A DNA stretch of 64,000 nucleotides. Source: Aureimonas glaciei. GTDB taxonomy: Bacteria; Pseudomonadota; Alphaproteobacteria; Rhizobiales; Rhizobiaceae. The position numbers and the translations under genes are program-made. The stretch lies in NCBI RefSeq assembly GCF_014643375.1, contig NZ_BMJJ01000008.1:186001-250000 (forward strand), read 5' to 3'. Below, piece after piece: positions 50,842-58,307 of this stretch. Below the pieces are notes generated by a model. That model searched no databases. It was not told the DNA's origin and was given only the letters and a program-made list of their open reading frames with translations. How positions within the stretch are numbered: the first letter of the stretch is position 1; each line of letters starts with the position of its first letter.

Positions 50842-51473
50842 AGCCGTCGCCGCGCTTTGACGTGTTCAGCGCCGCCGATCTCAGACGGCGCGTCCTCGGC
50901 ACCGGGCTGGAGGCGCTCGGCAACGATGTCGGCGACCATGTGCTGAACCCGGACCTCGAACAGCTGGTCGAGCGCCAGGGGGCGCGGGAGGCGGCGGTGC
51001 TGGTGCCGATCGTCGACCGGCCGGAAGGCGCAGGCATGATCCTGACGACGCGGGCCGGGCATCTGCGCAAACATTCCGGCCAGATCGCCTTTCCCGGTGG
51101 CTCGGTCGATCCCGGCGACGCCTCGCCGGAGGCCGCGGCTTTGCGCGAGAGCCTAGAGGAGATCGCGCTGGCGCCGGAACATGTCGAGACCATCGGCCGC
51201 CTTCCACGCTATCTCACCACCACCGGCTTTCGCATCACGCCGGTGCTGGGCCTGGTGCGTCCCGGCTTCACGCTGAAGCCGAACCCGGACGAGGTCGCCG
51301 ACGTCTTCGAGGTGCCGCTCGGCTTTCTGATGGATGCCGCCAACCATGCCCGGGAAAGCCAAGTCTGGCAGGGACGCGAACGCTCCTATTACATCATGCC
51401 CTTCGAGAACCGACATATCTGGGGCGTCACGGCGGGCATCATCCGCACGCTCTACGAAAGGCTCTACGCATGA
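50838..51473 (+). CDS. CoA pyrophosphatase-like NUDIX hydrolase
   Basis: A 211-residue NUDIX protein of the CoAse (NudL/YeaB) group. The CoA signature region LTTRAGHLRKHSGQIAFPGGSVDPGDASPEAAALRESLEEIAL combines the NUDIX box and the upstream LLTxRxxxLRxHxGQxxFPGG block diagnostic of CoA and CoA-derivative pyrophosphatases. In the box the usual Gly after EE-x is Ala. It overlaps both neighbours by ATGA. It may clear oxidised CoA or modified nucleotides. Confidence 0.93.
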   Translation: MKPSPRFDVFSAADLRRRVLGTGLEALGNDVGDHVLNPDLEQLVERQGAREAAVLVPIVDRPEGAGMILTTRAGHLRKHSGQIAFPGGSVDPGDASPEAAALRESLEEIALAPEHVETIGRLPRYLTTTGFRITPVLGLVRPGFTLKPNPDEVADVFEVPLGFLMDAANHARESQVWQGRERSYYIMPFENRHIWGVTAGIIRTLYERLYA

Positions 51474-52723
51474 CACTGCCGAGGATCGAGGCCGAATGGC
51501 TGAAGGACGCCGCGCTGCAGGCGCTGCTCCAGGCCCTCATCGGTGACGGCGACGAGGAGGCGCGGGTGGTCGGCGGCGCGATCCGCAACACGCTGCTCGG
51601 CCAGGCCGTCGCCGACATCGACATCGCCACCACGGCGCTGCCGCAGACGACGGTGGAACGGGCGAAGGCGGCCGGCTTCAAGACCGTGCCGACCGGCATC
51701 GAGCACGGCACGGTGACGGTGGTGGCGAATGGACGGCCTTTCGAGGTGACGACCCTTCGCCAGGACATCGAAACCAATGGCCGGCACGCCAAGGTGAAGT
51801 TCGGGCGCGACTGGAAGGCCGACGCCGAGCGGCGAGACTTCACCATCAACGCGCTCTATTGCGACGCCGGCGGCACCATCCTCGACCTCGTCGGCGGCGT
51901 GGCCGACATCGAGAGCCGGACCCTGCGCTTCATCGGCGATGCCGAAAGCCGCATCGAGGAAGATTTTCTGCGCATCCTGCGCTTCTTCCGCTTCTTCGCC
52001 TGGTATGGCGAGGGCCGTCCGGACGCGGCCGGCCTGCGGGCTGCCACGCGGCTGAAGGCGGGCATCGAGAAGCTGTCGGCCGAGCGCATCTGGACGGAAA
52101 TGCGCAAGCTGCTCGCCGCGCCCGATCCCTCGCGCGCGCTGCTGTGGATGCGACAGACCGGCGTCCTGTCGCTGGTGCTGCCGGAAAGCGAGAAGTGGGG
52201 GATCGACGCGATCCACGGCCTGATCGGCGCCGAGGCGCATTTCGGCTGGCACGCGGATGCGCTGCTGCGGCTGGAAAGCCTGGTTCCGCCCGATCCCGAG
52301 CGGGTCGCCGACCTCGCCAAGCGCTGGCGGCTGTCGAATGTCGAGCGCGACCGCCTCTTGGCTTTCGCCTCGTCCGAGCCGGTCTCGCCGGCGCTGGAAG
52401 ATCCCGCTCTCAGGGCACGGCTCTATTTCGGCGACAAGGGCGGCATCACCGACCGGCTGCGGCTGGCGCTCGCTGTCGAAAAGGCGAAGGGCGAAACCCG
52501 TCTTGCCGAGACCGCCGTGCTGTCGCGGCTTCTGGCCCATGCCGAGACGTTCTCGCCGCCGCCCTTTCCGGTCAGCGGAGCGGATCTCCAGAAGGCCGGC
52601 CTTGCGCCCGGGCGCGAGCTCGGCGTGGCGCTGAAGGCGCTGGAGCGGATCTGGGTCGACAGCGGTTTTACGTTGGTACGCGACCGGCTGCTGGCGATGC
52701 TGCCGGTTCCCGGCGCTGCCTGA
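51470..52723 (+). CDS. cca: CCA tRNA nucleotidyltransferase
   Basis: A 417-residue class II nucleotidyltransferase that adds or repairs the 3' CCA of tRNA. Features are VVGGAIRNTLLG (GG..R), metal-binding DIDIAT, FEVTTLRQD, KAERRDFTINALY (RRDF) and DAESRIEEDFLRILRFFRFFAWYG (E-x2-R-x3-D-x3-R-x-R-F). Length and order are standard. It overlaps the NUDIX gene by ATGA. Whether it performs full CCA addition or only A-addition cannot be told by eye. No U-tract terminator follows; the hairpin at 52806 serves the opposite strand. Confidence 0.95.
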   Translation: MTLPRIEAEWLKDAALQALLQALIGDGDEEARVVGGAIRNTLLGQAVADIDIATTALPQTTVERAKAAGFKTVPTGIEHGTVTVVANGRPFEVTTLRQDIETNGRHAKVKFGRDWKADAERRDFTINALYCDAGGTILDLVGGVADIESRTLRFIGDAESRIEEDFLRILRFFRFFAWYGEGRPDAAGLRAATRLKAGIEKLSAERIWTEMRKLLAAPDPSRALLWMRQTGVLSLVLPESEKWGIDAIHGLIGAEAHFGWHADALLRLESLVPPDPERVADLAKRWRLSNVERDRLLAFASSEPVSPALEDPALRARLYFGDKGGITDRLRLALAVEKAKGETRLAETAVLSRLLAHAETFSPPPFPVSGADLQKAGLAPGRELGVALKALERIWVDSGFTLVRDRLLAMLPVPGAA

Positions 52724-52805
52724 CACGGCGCTGTCGAGACGGTCCCTGGCCGCCAGCCAACGCGTTCGCGCCGGTGGCAGGTCCCCTGGAAAAAAGGCAG
52801 GCATG

Positions 52806-52835
52806 AAAAAGGGCGGGACTCGTCGAGCCCGCCCT
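52806..52835 (-). terminator. Intrinsic terminator of the DUF1059 gene
   Basis: On the minus strand gggcgggctc and gagtcccgccc pair over 10 bp with one bulged base and a short loop, followed by TTTTTC. It begins 30 nt after the DUF1059 stop. Confidence 0.85.
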
Positions 52836-52864
52836 CAGATCTGCCAGCCGCCGGGCTTCCTGCC

Positions 52865-53041
52865 TCAGTGCGGAAGCTCGGTCGTCGCCTGCCGGAACTG
52901 GTCCATCATCGTCGGCGTGATCCGGTCGACACCCAGCTGGCGTGCCTGCATGACCGCCCGGCGGATCACTTCGGCGGGGCTGTCGGCCCGGATGATCCGT
53001 TCGCAGCCGGGAATGACACCTGCACAGTTCATCTCATACAT
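52865..53041 (-). CDS. DUF1059 small protein
   Basis: A 58-residue protein. It reads MYEMNCAGVIPGCERIIRAD, then SPAEVIRRAVMQARQLG, then DRITPTMMDQFRQATTELPH. The C-x6-GC block, the R-x-D/E-S-x-x-E-V spacing and the HTH-like tail match DUF1059, a family of small proteins that usually begin with a Cys-containing beta-hairpin. GGGAGGAAT at perfect spacing before ATG 53041 and an intrinsic terminator just downstream confirm a real single-gene unit. The conserved cysteines suggest a metal or redox role; the function is unknown. Confidence 0.88.
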   Translation of the reverse strand: MYEMNCAGVIPGCERIIRADSPAEVIRRAVMQARQLGVDRITPTMMDQFRQATTELPH

Positions 53042-53150
53042 GACGATTCCTCCCGAATCACAACGTTGCGTTGATCAATAAAGCGGGATCGTTCGGAAAG
53101 TTCCAGCGGCTTTTGGCAGATGTTCTTAAGGGAGCTCTGTACTTCGTCTG

Positions 53151-53171
53151 AAAAGCCGGCGGCGCCGGCCT
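53151..53171 (-). terminator. Probable terminator downstream of hemF
   Basis: On the minus strand aggccggc / gccggctt pair over 8 bp (one G-U) with loop gcc, followed by TTTC. It lies 40 nt after the hemF stop. The U-tract is short. Confidence 0.6.
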
Positions 53172-53211
53172 TCTGATCTATACATCCAAGAAGATTATTT
53201 AAGCGTCCCCA

Positions 53212-54123
53212 TCAGGGCCACTTAACGACCGGGGGCATGGAGGACAGGATGGAGGCGATGTTCCCGCCTGTCTTCAGGCCGAAAAGCGTACCGCGGTCGT
53301 AGAGGAGATTGTACTCGACATAGCGCCCGCGCCGGACCAGCTGCTCCTCGCGGTCCGCCTCGGTATAGGTCCGCGGCTGGTTGACCCGCACGATGTGCGG
53401 ATAGACGACGAGGAAAGCCTTGCCGACATCGCGGGTGAAGGCGAAGTCGGCGTCCCAGCCGCCGCTTTCCTCCGGCGAGTGCAGCCAGTCGTAGAAGATG
53501 CCGCCGACGCCGCGCGCCTCGTTGCGGTGCGGCAGGAAGAAGTACTCGTCGCACCATTCCTTGAAGCGCTGGTGGTCGGCCACCGCGCCATGCCGGTCGC
53601 AGACGAACTTCAGCGCGCGGTGGAAGGCCTGGGTGTCCGGGTCCTCCTGCGTGCGCCGGCGGTCGAGCACCGGCGTCAGATCGGCGCCGCCGCCGAACCA
53701 CTGCCGGGATGTCACGACCATGCGGGTGTTCATGTGCACGGCGGGGACGTTCGGATTGCGGGGATGGGCGATCAACGAAATGCCCGAGGCCCAGAAACTG
53801 GGATCCTCGGCCGCGCCCGGGATCTGCTGGCGGAACTCCGGTGAGAACTCGCCGTGGACGGTCGAGGTGTGGACGCCGACCTTCTCGAACACCTGGCCGT
53901 GCATCATCGACATCACGCCGCCGCCGCCGTCCGCCTCGCCTTCGCCACGGGTCCAGGGTGTGCGCTCGAAACGCCCGGCCGTGCCGTCGCCGGCAAAATC
54001 GTCCTCGATAGCCTCGAAGGCGGCGCAGATCTTGTCGCGCAGCGCCTCGAACCAGGCCCTGGCACTGGCCTTCTTTGCGTCGATGTCGGCAGGCAAGCCT
54101 TCCGGCAGTTCGGGTCGTTCCAT
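53212..54123 (-). CDS. hemF: Oxygen-dependent coproporphyrinogen III oxidase
   Basis: A 303-residue cytosolic enzyme that decarboxylates coproporphyrinogen III to protoporphyrinogen IX in haem synthesis, using O2. The diagnostic blocks are [74 protein letters not shown] and the end [39 protein letters not shown] before ATG 54123 fixes the start; the longer frame to 54285 has no homology-like features. It is divergent from the small conserved gene at 54340. Confidence 0.97.
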   Translation of the reverse strand: MERPELPEGLPADIDAKKASARAWFEALRDKICAAFEAIEDDFAGDGTAGRFERTPWTRGEGEADGGGGVMSMMHGQVFEKVGVHTSTVHGEFSPEFRQQIPGAAEDPSFWASGISLIAHPRNPNVPAVHMNTRMVVTSRQWFGGGADLTPVLDRRRTQEDPDTQAFHRALKFVCDRHGAVADHQRFKEWCDEYFFLPHRNEARGVGGIFYDWLHSPEESGGWDADFAFTRDVGKAFLVVYPHIVRVNQPRTYTEADREEQLVRRGRYVEYNLLYDRGTLFGLKTGGNIASILSSMPPVVKWP

Positions 54124-54339
54124 GGATGTCTTCCCTCGGCGTCGCTTCGGCGGCATGCGCGTTGCATGGCGCAACTGTCGCGACGGCCGCCGGTTCCTGT
54201 CTATCGGCCTAACAGGAAGCAGCGAGCGGCGAAAGTCCGTCCCGCGGGCGGGGATCGGCCCCAAGCGGCGGATTCGATTCGCCAATCCCCCTTCGCGACG
54301 CTATTGTTTCGGCCAAGGACGGTTCAACGAGACCCAGCC

Positions 54340-54594
54340 ATGGAAAGCTTTCCCCGCCCGCCGCTGGCCGGCCTCGCCCGGCAGCTGAACGACGGCCGCC
54401 AGCGTCGCGCCGTCGGTGAGGACAGTTTCGTGCGCGAGACCTACACCCTGCCGCGCGACGCGGCGCGCTCGAAGGCGCGCGAGTGGTTCGACCGCTATCC
54501 CAAGGCCGCCTACTGGACCTCGGTGGAAAGCTGGCGGCTGTTGCCGGGCGACGAGGTGGAATTCACCATGCGCCGGCTGCCCAGCGCCGACTGA
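54340..54594 (+). CDS. Small conserved-type hypothetical protein next to hemF
   Basis: An 84-residue soluble protein, MESFPRPPLAGLARQLNDGR and onward, with REWFDRYPKAAYWTSVESWRLLPGDEVEFTMRRLPSAD. It has no signal, no membrane segment and no recognised domain. Its start ATG 40340+14000 (54340) is the natural N-terminus; the frame is open further left only as antisense to hemF. It is divergently placed from hemF with a 216-nt gap containing an inverted repeat (gttgc...gcaac, 54161-54175). Function unknown. Confidence 0.65.
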   Translation: MESFPRPPLAGLARQLNDGRQRRAVGEDSFVRETYTLPRDAARSKAREWFDRYPKAAYWTSVESWRLLPGDEVEFTMRRLPSAD

Positions 54595-54651
54595 GCGCCG
54601 CGGCCTCGGCCCAGTCCCCTCGGCGCCGGCCCGTCGGCCGAGTTCGGCTGA

Positions 54652-54688
54652 CCCCGCGCGACGCCGGAAGACAAGGGAGCGCGCGGGG
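54652..54688. terminator. GC-rich hairpin between convergent small gene and OmpW
   Basis: A perfect 9-bp stem ccccgcgcg (54652-54660) / cgcgcgggg (54680-54688) with a 19-nt loop lies between the convergent stop codons at 54594 and 54707. No U-tract follows on either strand. Confidence 0.35.
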
Positions 54689-54706
54689 CTGTCGACGTGA
54701 CGAAGG

Positions 54707-55381
54707 CTAGAAGCGGTAGGTGACACCCGTGCCGATCAGCCAGGGGTTCAGCTTGGCGGTGCCGGAAAGCTTCGTATCGCCGAGATCGGCGGTCCAGTCC
54801 GCCTCGAGGAACAGCTTCTTGGCGTCGAGGTTGAAGCCCCAATGGTCGTCGATCATGTAGTCGAAGCCGACCTGCAGCGCCGCACCGAACGTGTCCTCGA
54901 TGTCCATGTTGGTGAAGGCGCCGGCATCCGATTGGCTGTAGAACATGGTGTAGTTCACGCCCGCGCCGACATAGGGCTGGAAGGCGCCGAAATCGGTGAA
55001 GTGGTACTGCAGCGTCAGCGTCGGGGGCAGGACCCAGGTCTTGCCGACCTTGCCGAGGCCCGCGATCGAACCGTCGGTATGGACATTGGCATAGGTCGTG
55101 CCGAGCACCAGTTCGGCGGCGATGTTCGGGGTGAAATAGTAGCTGATGTCGAGTTCGGGCGTGATGGTGTCGGAGTAGGACAGATCCGAGCCCGGAATGC
55201 CGTCGACGTGGCCCTCGTCCTCGGTGATCACCCCGAGCGCCCGGACGCGGACCTGCCAGGGGTTGTGGGCAGCCGCGGCTTCGGGCGCGGCTGGCGTCGA
55301 GACGTCCGCGGCAACGGCCGGCGCCGCCGTCAGGAAGATGGCGGCCAGGATGGCCCAGCTCCGCTTCGTCGTTTTCTGCAT
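54707..55381 (-). CDS. OmpW-family outer-membrane protein
   Basis: A 224-residue eight-stranded beta-barrel. Residues 1-25 are a signal peptide (AAPAVAA). Typical OmpW blocks are WQVRVRALGVITED, ELDISYYFTPNIAAELVLGTTYANVH, LPPTLTLQYHFTDFGAFQPYVGAGVNYTMFY and the end LNPWLIGTGVTYRF with C-terminal Phe for BAM recognition. OmpW allows passage of small hydrophobic compounds and responds to oxygen and osmotic state in enterobacteria. GAGGGAAA before ATG 55381 sets the start. A FixK/FNR-like box lies 73 nt upstream. Confidence 0.95.
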   Translation of the reverse strand: MQKTTKRSWAILAAIFLTAAPAVAADVSTPAAPEAAAAHNPWQVRVRALGVITEDEGHVDGIPGSDLSYSDTITPELDISYYFTPNIAAELVLGTTYANVHTDGSIAGLGKVGKTWVLPPTLTLQYHFTDFGAFQPYVGAGVNYTMFYSQSDAGAFTNMDIEDTFGAALQVGFDYMIDDHWGFNLDAKKLFLEADWTADLGDTKLSGTAKLNPWLIGTGVTYRF

Positions 55382-55453
55382 GTGATATTTCCCTCGCAAT
55401 GCGATCGGCCTCGTGCCGCGCCGTCTCGATCACAGCTTGGTGAGGACGCGGCT

Positions 55454-55467
55454 TTGCGCGAGATCAA
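55454..55467 (-). promoter_or_regulatory. FixK/FNR-like box upstream of OmpW
   Basis: On the minus strand TTGATCTCGCGCAA fits TTG(A/C)-N6-(T/G)CAA, the FixK2/FNR-type consensus, and matches 8 of 10 fixed positions of TTGAT-N4-ATCAA. It lies 73 nt before the OmpW ATG. No strong -10 is seen at the expected place. Confidence 0.4.
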
Positions 55468-55581
55468 ATGCCCGCGCGAAATCCCGGGCGGCCCCTGCTC
55501 GGCGGAAAGAAAGTGACATTTTTATCGCAGGGAGAAGGGGCGCGTGGGCCGCCCGCTGCGGTTCGCTCGCCGGCGCTAGGC

Positions 55582-56256
55582 TCAGCTGCGGCGGACGGCA
55601 AACAGCCAGGCGTAGCCGCGATGGAGCCGCGTTTCGTCGAGCCGCGTGTCCTGTCCGGCCGCAAGCGTGGCCAGCACGTCACCCAGATTGGCGCGGGGCG
55701 TGACGTGGAAGCGGCGGAGCCAGGCCTGCAACAGGCGCCGGGCGACGGGCGGCAGGCCTTCCTGCTGGCCGAAGTCGACGATATGAAGGCTGCCGCCGGG
55801 GCCGAGGGCGCCGAAGGCGGCGGCGGCGGCCGCCTGCCAATCCGGAATCATCGACACGGCGTAGGAGATGAAGACGCGGTCGAAGGCCGGAAAGCCGAAC
55901 AGGTTGCCTGGCGAAAACGCCGTCGCGTCGGCACGGGCGAGCGTGATCTGGCCGGCGAGGCCGGCTTTGGCGATGTTGGCGCGAGCGGTCGCCAGCATCG
56001 CTTCGGAAATGTCGATGCCGTACAGGCGGGCCTGCGGATAGCGCCGCGCGGCGAGGATGAGGTTGCGCCCGGTGCCGCAGCCGACCTCGAGCACGGTATC
56101 GCCCGGAGACGGCGCGAGGTCGGCAATCAGCCGGTCGCGGCCAAGCAGGTAGAATTTGCGCGTGACGTCGTAGATGTGGCGCTGGCGCCGGTAGACCGCG
56201 TCCATCAGCCGGGAATGGCCGGCATCGGACGGCGCGCTGTGCGGCTCGGCGGTCAT
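55582..56256 (-). CDS. btaB: BtaB-like S-adenosylmethionine N-methyltransferase (betaine lipid synthesis)
   Basis: A 224-residue class I methyltransferase. Motif I is DTVLEVGCGTGRNLIL near residues 55-70, with the acidic motif II YGIDISEAM and LHIVDFGQQEGLPP. The opening MDAVYRRQRHIYDVTRKFYLLGRDRLI is the BtaB/PmtA-like N-terminus. By position after btaA it should carry out the three N-methylations that turn diacylglycerylhomoserine into the betaine lipid DGTS. Its start overlaps the btaA stop by ATGA. It acts at the inner membrane. Confidence 0.9.
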   Translation of the reverse strand: MTAEPHSAPSDAGHSRLMDAVYRRQRHIYDVTRKFYLLGRDRLIADLAPSPGDTVLEVGCGTGRNLILAARRYPQARLYGIDISEAMLATARANIAKAGLAGQITLARADATAFSPGNLFGFPAFDRVFISYAVSMIPDWQAAAAAAFGALGPGGSLHIVDFGQQEGLPPVARRLLQAWLRRFHVTPRANLGDVLATLAAGQDTRLDETRLHRGYAWLFAVRRS

Positions 56257-57539
56257 GCCTGCCGGATGTAGAGATGGAAGCCGCCGTAGATCGCCGAGCG
56301 GTCGCGGCGACAGAGGTCTTCCGACTGAGCCTGGCGATAGTCCCATGCGGCGAGCACGCCGTCCGCGACCCGGCCGGGCAGGATCGTCGCTTCGCCGGCA
56401 GTGCGGAAGATGACGCGCGCGCCGGGGCGGGCGGTGCGGGTGATCTCGCGCCAGAGGTCGTTCAGCTGAGTGTCGGTCATCCAGTCCTGCGCGTCGAGCA
56501 GCACGTAGCCGTCGAGGCTCGCGTCGGCCTCCGCATGCAGCCTTTCGGTGAAGGACTGGCGGACGACCGAGACGCGGTTCGCGCGGGCAGCGATGTCGGA
56601 GAAATGCGTGCTCTGCAGATAGAGCGGCAGCGGGCCGGCATCGCCCGGCGCATAGGCCCGGCCGAGCGCCTGGTGGGTAAAATAGTTCTCGTCCATCGGA
56701 AACCCGCAGATCAGCTTTTCCAGCCGCTGCTTCAGGACGTCCGCCATTTCCGCGTCGCCGGCGAGCGCCTCGTACTGCGCGGGCGGAATGCCGAGGCCGA
56801 ACAGCGAGGCCTTCAGCGAGGTCAGCCAGCGCACCGTCGGGCGGTCGAAGAAGGGGGCGATCACCTGGTCGAAATAGGCCTGCTGCTCGGCCAGCCCCCG
56901 CATTTCGGTCAGCGGCTGCAGCGGCACGCCGGCGAGGCGCGCGCCGACATGGCTGAGCTTGATGAAGCGGCCGAGCACGCCGTGCTTGTAGATGTTCTGC
57001 GTGAACAGCCGGACGCGCGGCCGCCGTACCAGGTCGCGGCGATCCCAGTAGGCCGCGGTCTCCGCGTCCAGGCCATTTCGCACGAAAGTCCGGTAGGCGG
57101 CGATGTTGGCGGCATCGTCGGCCCGGCCGAAGAAGCGGAAGAAGGTCGCGTAGTTCGGAAAGTGCCGGGCGCCGGCAAGCTTCAGCCGGGTCAGCGCGAC
57201 ATGGTGGGCGTTGAGATCGACGGCGATGATCTCCTGCGGGTCGGCGGTGAGGTAGCTGAGCACGTTGCAGCCGCCCGACGCGATGGTGATCATCCGCTTG
57301 CCGGGTCCGAGCGCCAGCGCCTCGAGATCGACGACCGGGTCCTCCCAGATCTGGGGGTAGACGAGGCCGCTGAACATCGTCGTGAAGGCGCGCTCGAGCA
57401 GCCCTTCGCGCGACCAGAGCCCGGCCCGGTGGACGGCACTGCGCAGCCGCGCCGACGGCCGCCGGTCGCGGGCAGGAGCGGCGAAGAGTCCGCCGACATC
57501 GCTAAGGCTTGCGTCGAGGTCCGTCGCTGGGCGTGGCAT
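56253..57539 (-). CDS. btaA: BtaA: SAM:diacylglycerol 3-amino-3-carboxypropyltransferase
   Basis: A 428-residue DUF3419 enzyme that transfers the aminocarboxypropyl group of SAM to diacylglycerol, the first step of betaine lipid (DGTS) synthesis. Features are FSGLVYPQIWEDPVVDLEAL, the SAM site MITIASGGCNVLSYL and IIAVDLNAHHVALTRLKL, and LYLQSTHFSDIAARANRVSVV. Betaine lipids replace phospholipids under phosphate limitation in S. meliloti and Rhodobacter. A PHO-box-like element lies 70 nt upstream, and the gene is coupled to btaB. Confidence 0.94.
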   Translation of the reverse strand: MPRPATDLDASLSDVGGLFAAPARDRRPSARLRSAVHRAGLWSREGLLERAFTTMFSGLVYPQIWEDPVVDLEALALGPGKRMITIASGGCNVLSYLTADPQEIIAVDLNAHHVALTRLKLAGARHFPNYATFFRFFGRADDAANIAAYRTFVRNGLDAETAAYWDRRDLVRRPRVRLFTQNIYKHGVLGRFIKLSHVGARLAGVPLQPLTEMRGLAEQQAYFDQVIAPFFDRPTVRWLTSLKASLFGLGIPPAQYEALAGDAEMADVLKQRLEKLICGFPMDENYFTHQALGRAYAPGDAGPLPLYLQSTHFSDIAARANRVSVVRQSFTERLHAEADASLDGYVLLDAQDWMTDTQLNDLWREITRTARPGARVIFRTAGEATILPGRVADGVLAAWDYRQAQSEDLCRRDRSAIYGGFHLYIRQA

Positions 57540-57608
57540 TAGTCACCTCTCGCGGAAGTTGGCGGGGCAAGGCCGATTCGCCCTCTTCCTCGGGGTAGCA
57601 TCCGGTCG

Positions 57609-57626
57609 CTGACAGTTTGATGTCAG
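57609..57626 (-). promoter_or_regulatory. PHO box upstream of btaA
   Basis: On the minus strand CTGACAT-CAAA-CTGTCAG, two copies of the 7-mer CTGTCAT with one mismatch each, separated by 4 bp, fits the PhoB consensus. It lies 70 nt before the btaA ATG and overlaps the trmL stop codon (57623-57625). PhoB control of bta genes is established in S. meliloti. Confidence 0.65.
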
Positions 57627-58123
57627 GGGGCTTGGGTCGGAAGGCCAGTCGTGCATGCCGGCGTCCGGGGCGCGCCCACCTGCCGCAGCGCTTCGCCGGC
57701 CGCCATGCCCGCGGCGACGGCGAGATTCAGGGAGCGGGCGCCCGCGACCATCGCGATCGTCACGCGGGCGTCGGCCGCCGCGTGAACATGGGGCGGCACG
57801 CCGGCGCTTTCGCGGCCGAACAAAAGCACGTCGTCGGGGCGATAGGCGAAGTCGGTGTAGCCGGTCGCGGCCGCGGTGGTGAAGAGGACGAGCCGGCGGC
57901 CGGCGGCGGCGCGCCACGCCTCGAAGGCGGCAAACGAGAGGTGGCGGGTGAGGCGCGCCATCTCGACATAGTCCATGCCGGCCCGCTTCAGCGCTCGGTC
58001 CGACATGTCGAAGCCGGCGGGCTCGATGATCGCGAGGTCGAGCCCGAGACAGGCGGAGAGGCGCAGGATCGTGCCGGTATTGCCGGCGATGTCGGGCTGG
58101 TAGAGGGCGATCGTCGGGCGCAT
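57623..58123 (-). CDS. trmL: tRNA (cytidine/uridine-34-2'-O)-methyltransferase
   Basis: A 166-residue SPOUT-fold enzyme that methylates the wobble ribose of tRNA-Leu. Family blocks are YQPDIAGNTGTILRLSACLGLDLAIIEP, VLLFGRESAGVP and VAGARSLNLAVAAGMAAGEAL, which form the SAM-binding knot. Length is normal. It is divergent from the ABC exporters and directly upstream of btaA, whose PHO box overlaps its stop. Confidence 0.94.
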   Translation of the reverse strand: MRPTIALYQPDIAGNTGTILRLSACLGLDLAIIEPAGFDMSDRALKRAGMDYVEMARLTRHLSFAAFEAWRAAAGRRLVLFTTAAATGYTDFAYRPDDVLLFGRESAGVPPHVHAAADARVTIAMVAGARSLNLAVAAGMAAGEALRQVGAPRTPACTTGLPTQAP

Positions 58124-58307
58124 GGACGAGCTCTGACAGTTTCGTACGGCCGGGACAATGCCGCGGCGGACATCGGCGATGGTGACGCCGGGCGTCGCGT
58201 ACCTATATCCCGTGAAAAGCGCCCCTCATCCGCCTGCCGCAGCCGGCGGCGTGTCGCGGTTCGGGTGATGACGTCCCGCGATGACGGGCCGAGCAGGAAA
58301 GAGGTTC

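Noticed and set aside
52803-53081. 92-residue plus-strand frame between cca and hemF
   Set aside because: It is antisense to the DUF1059 gene, which has a strong ribosome site and terminator.
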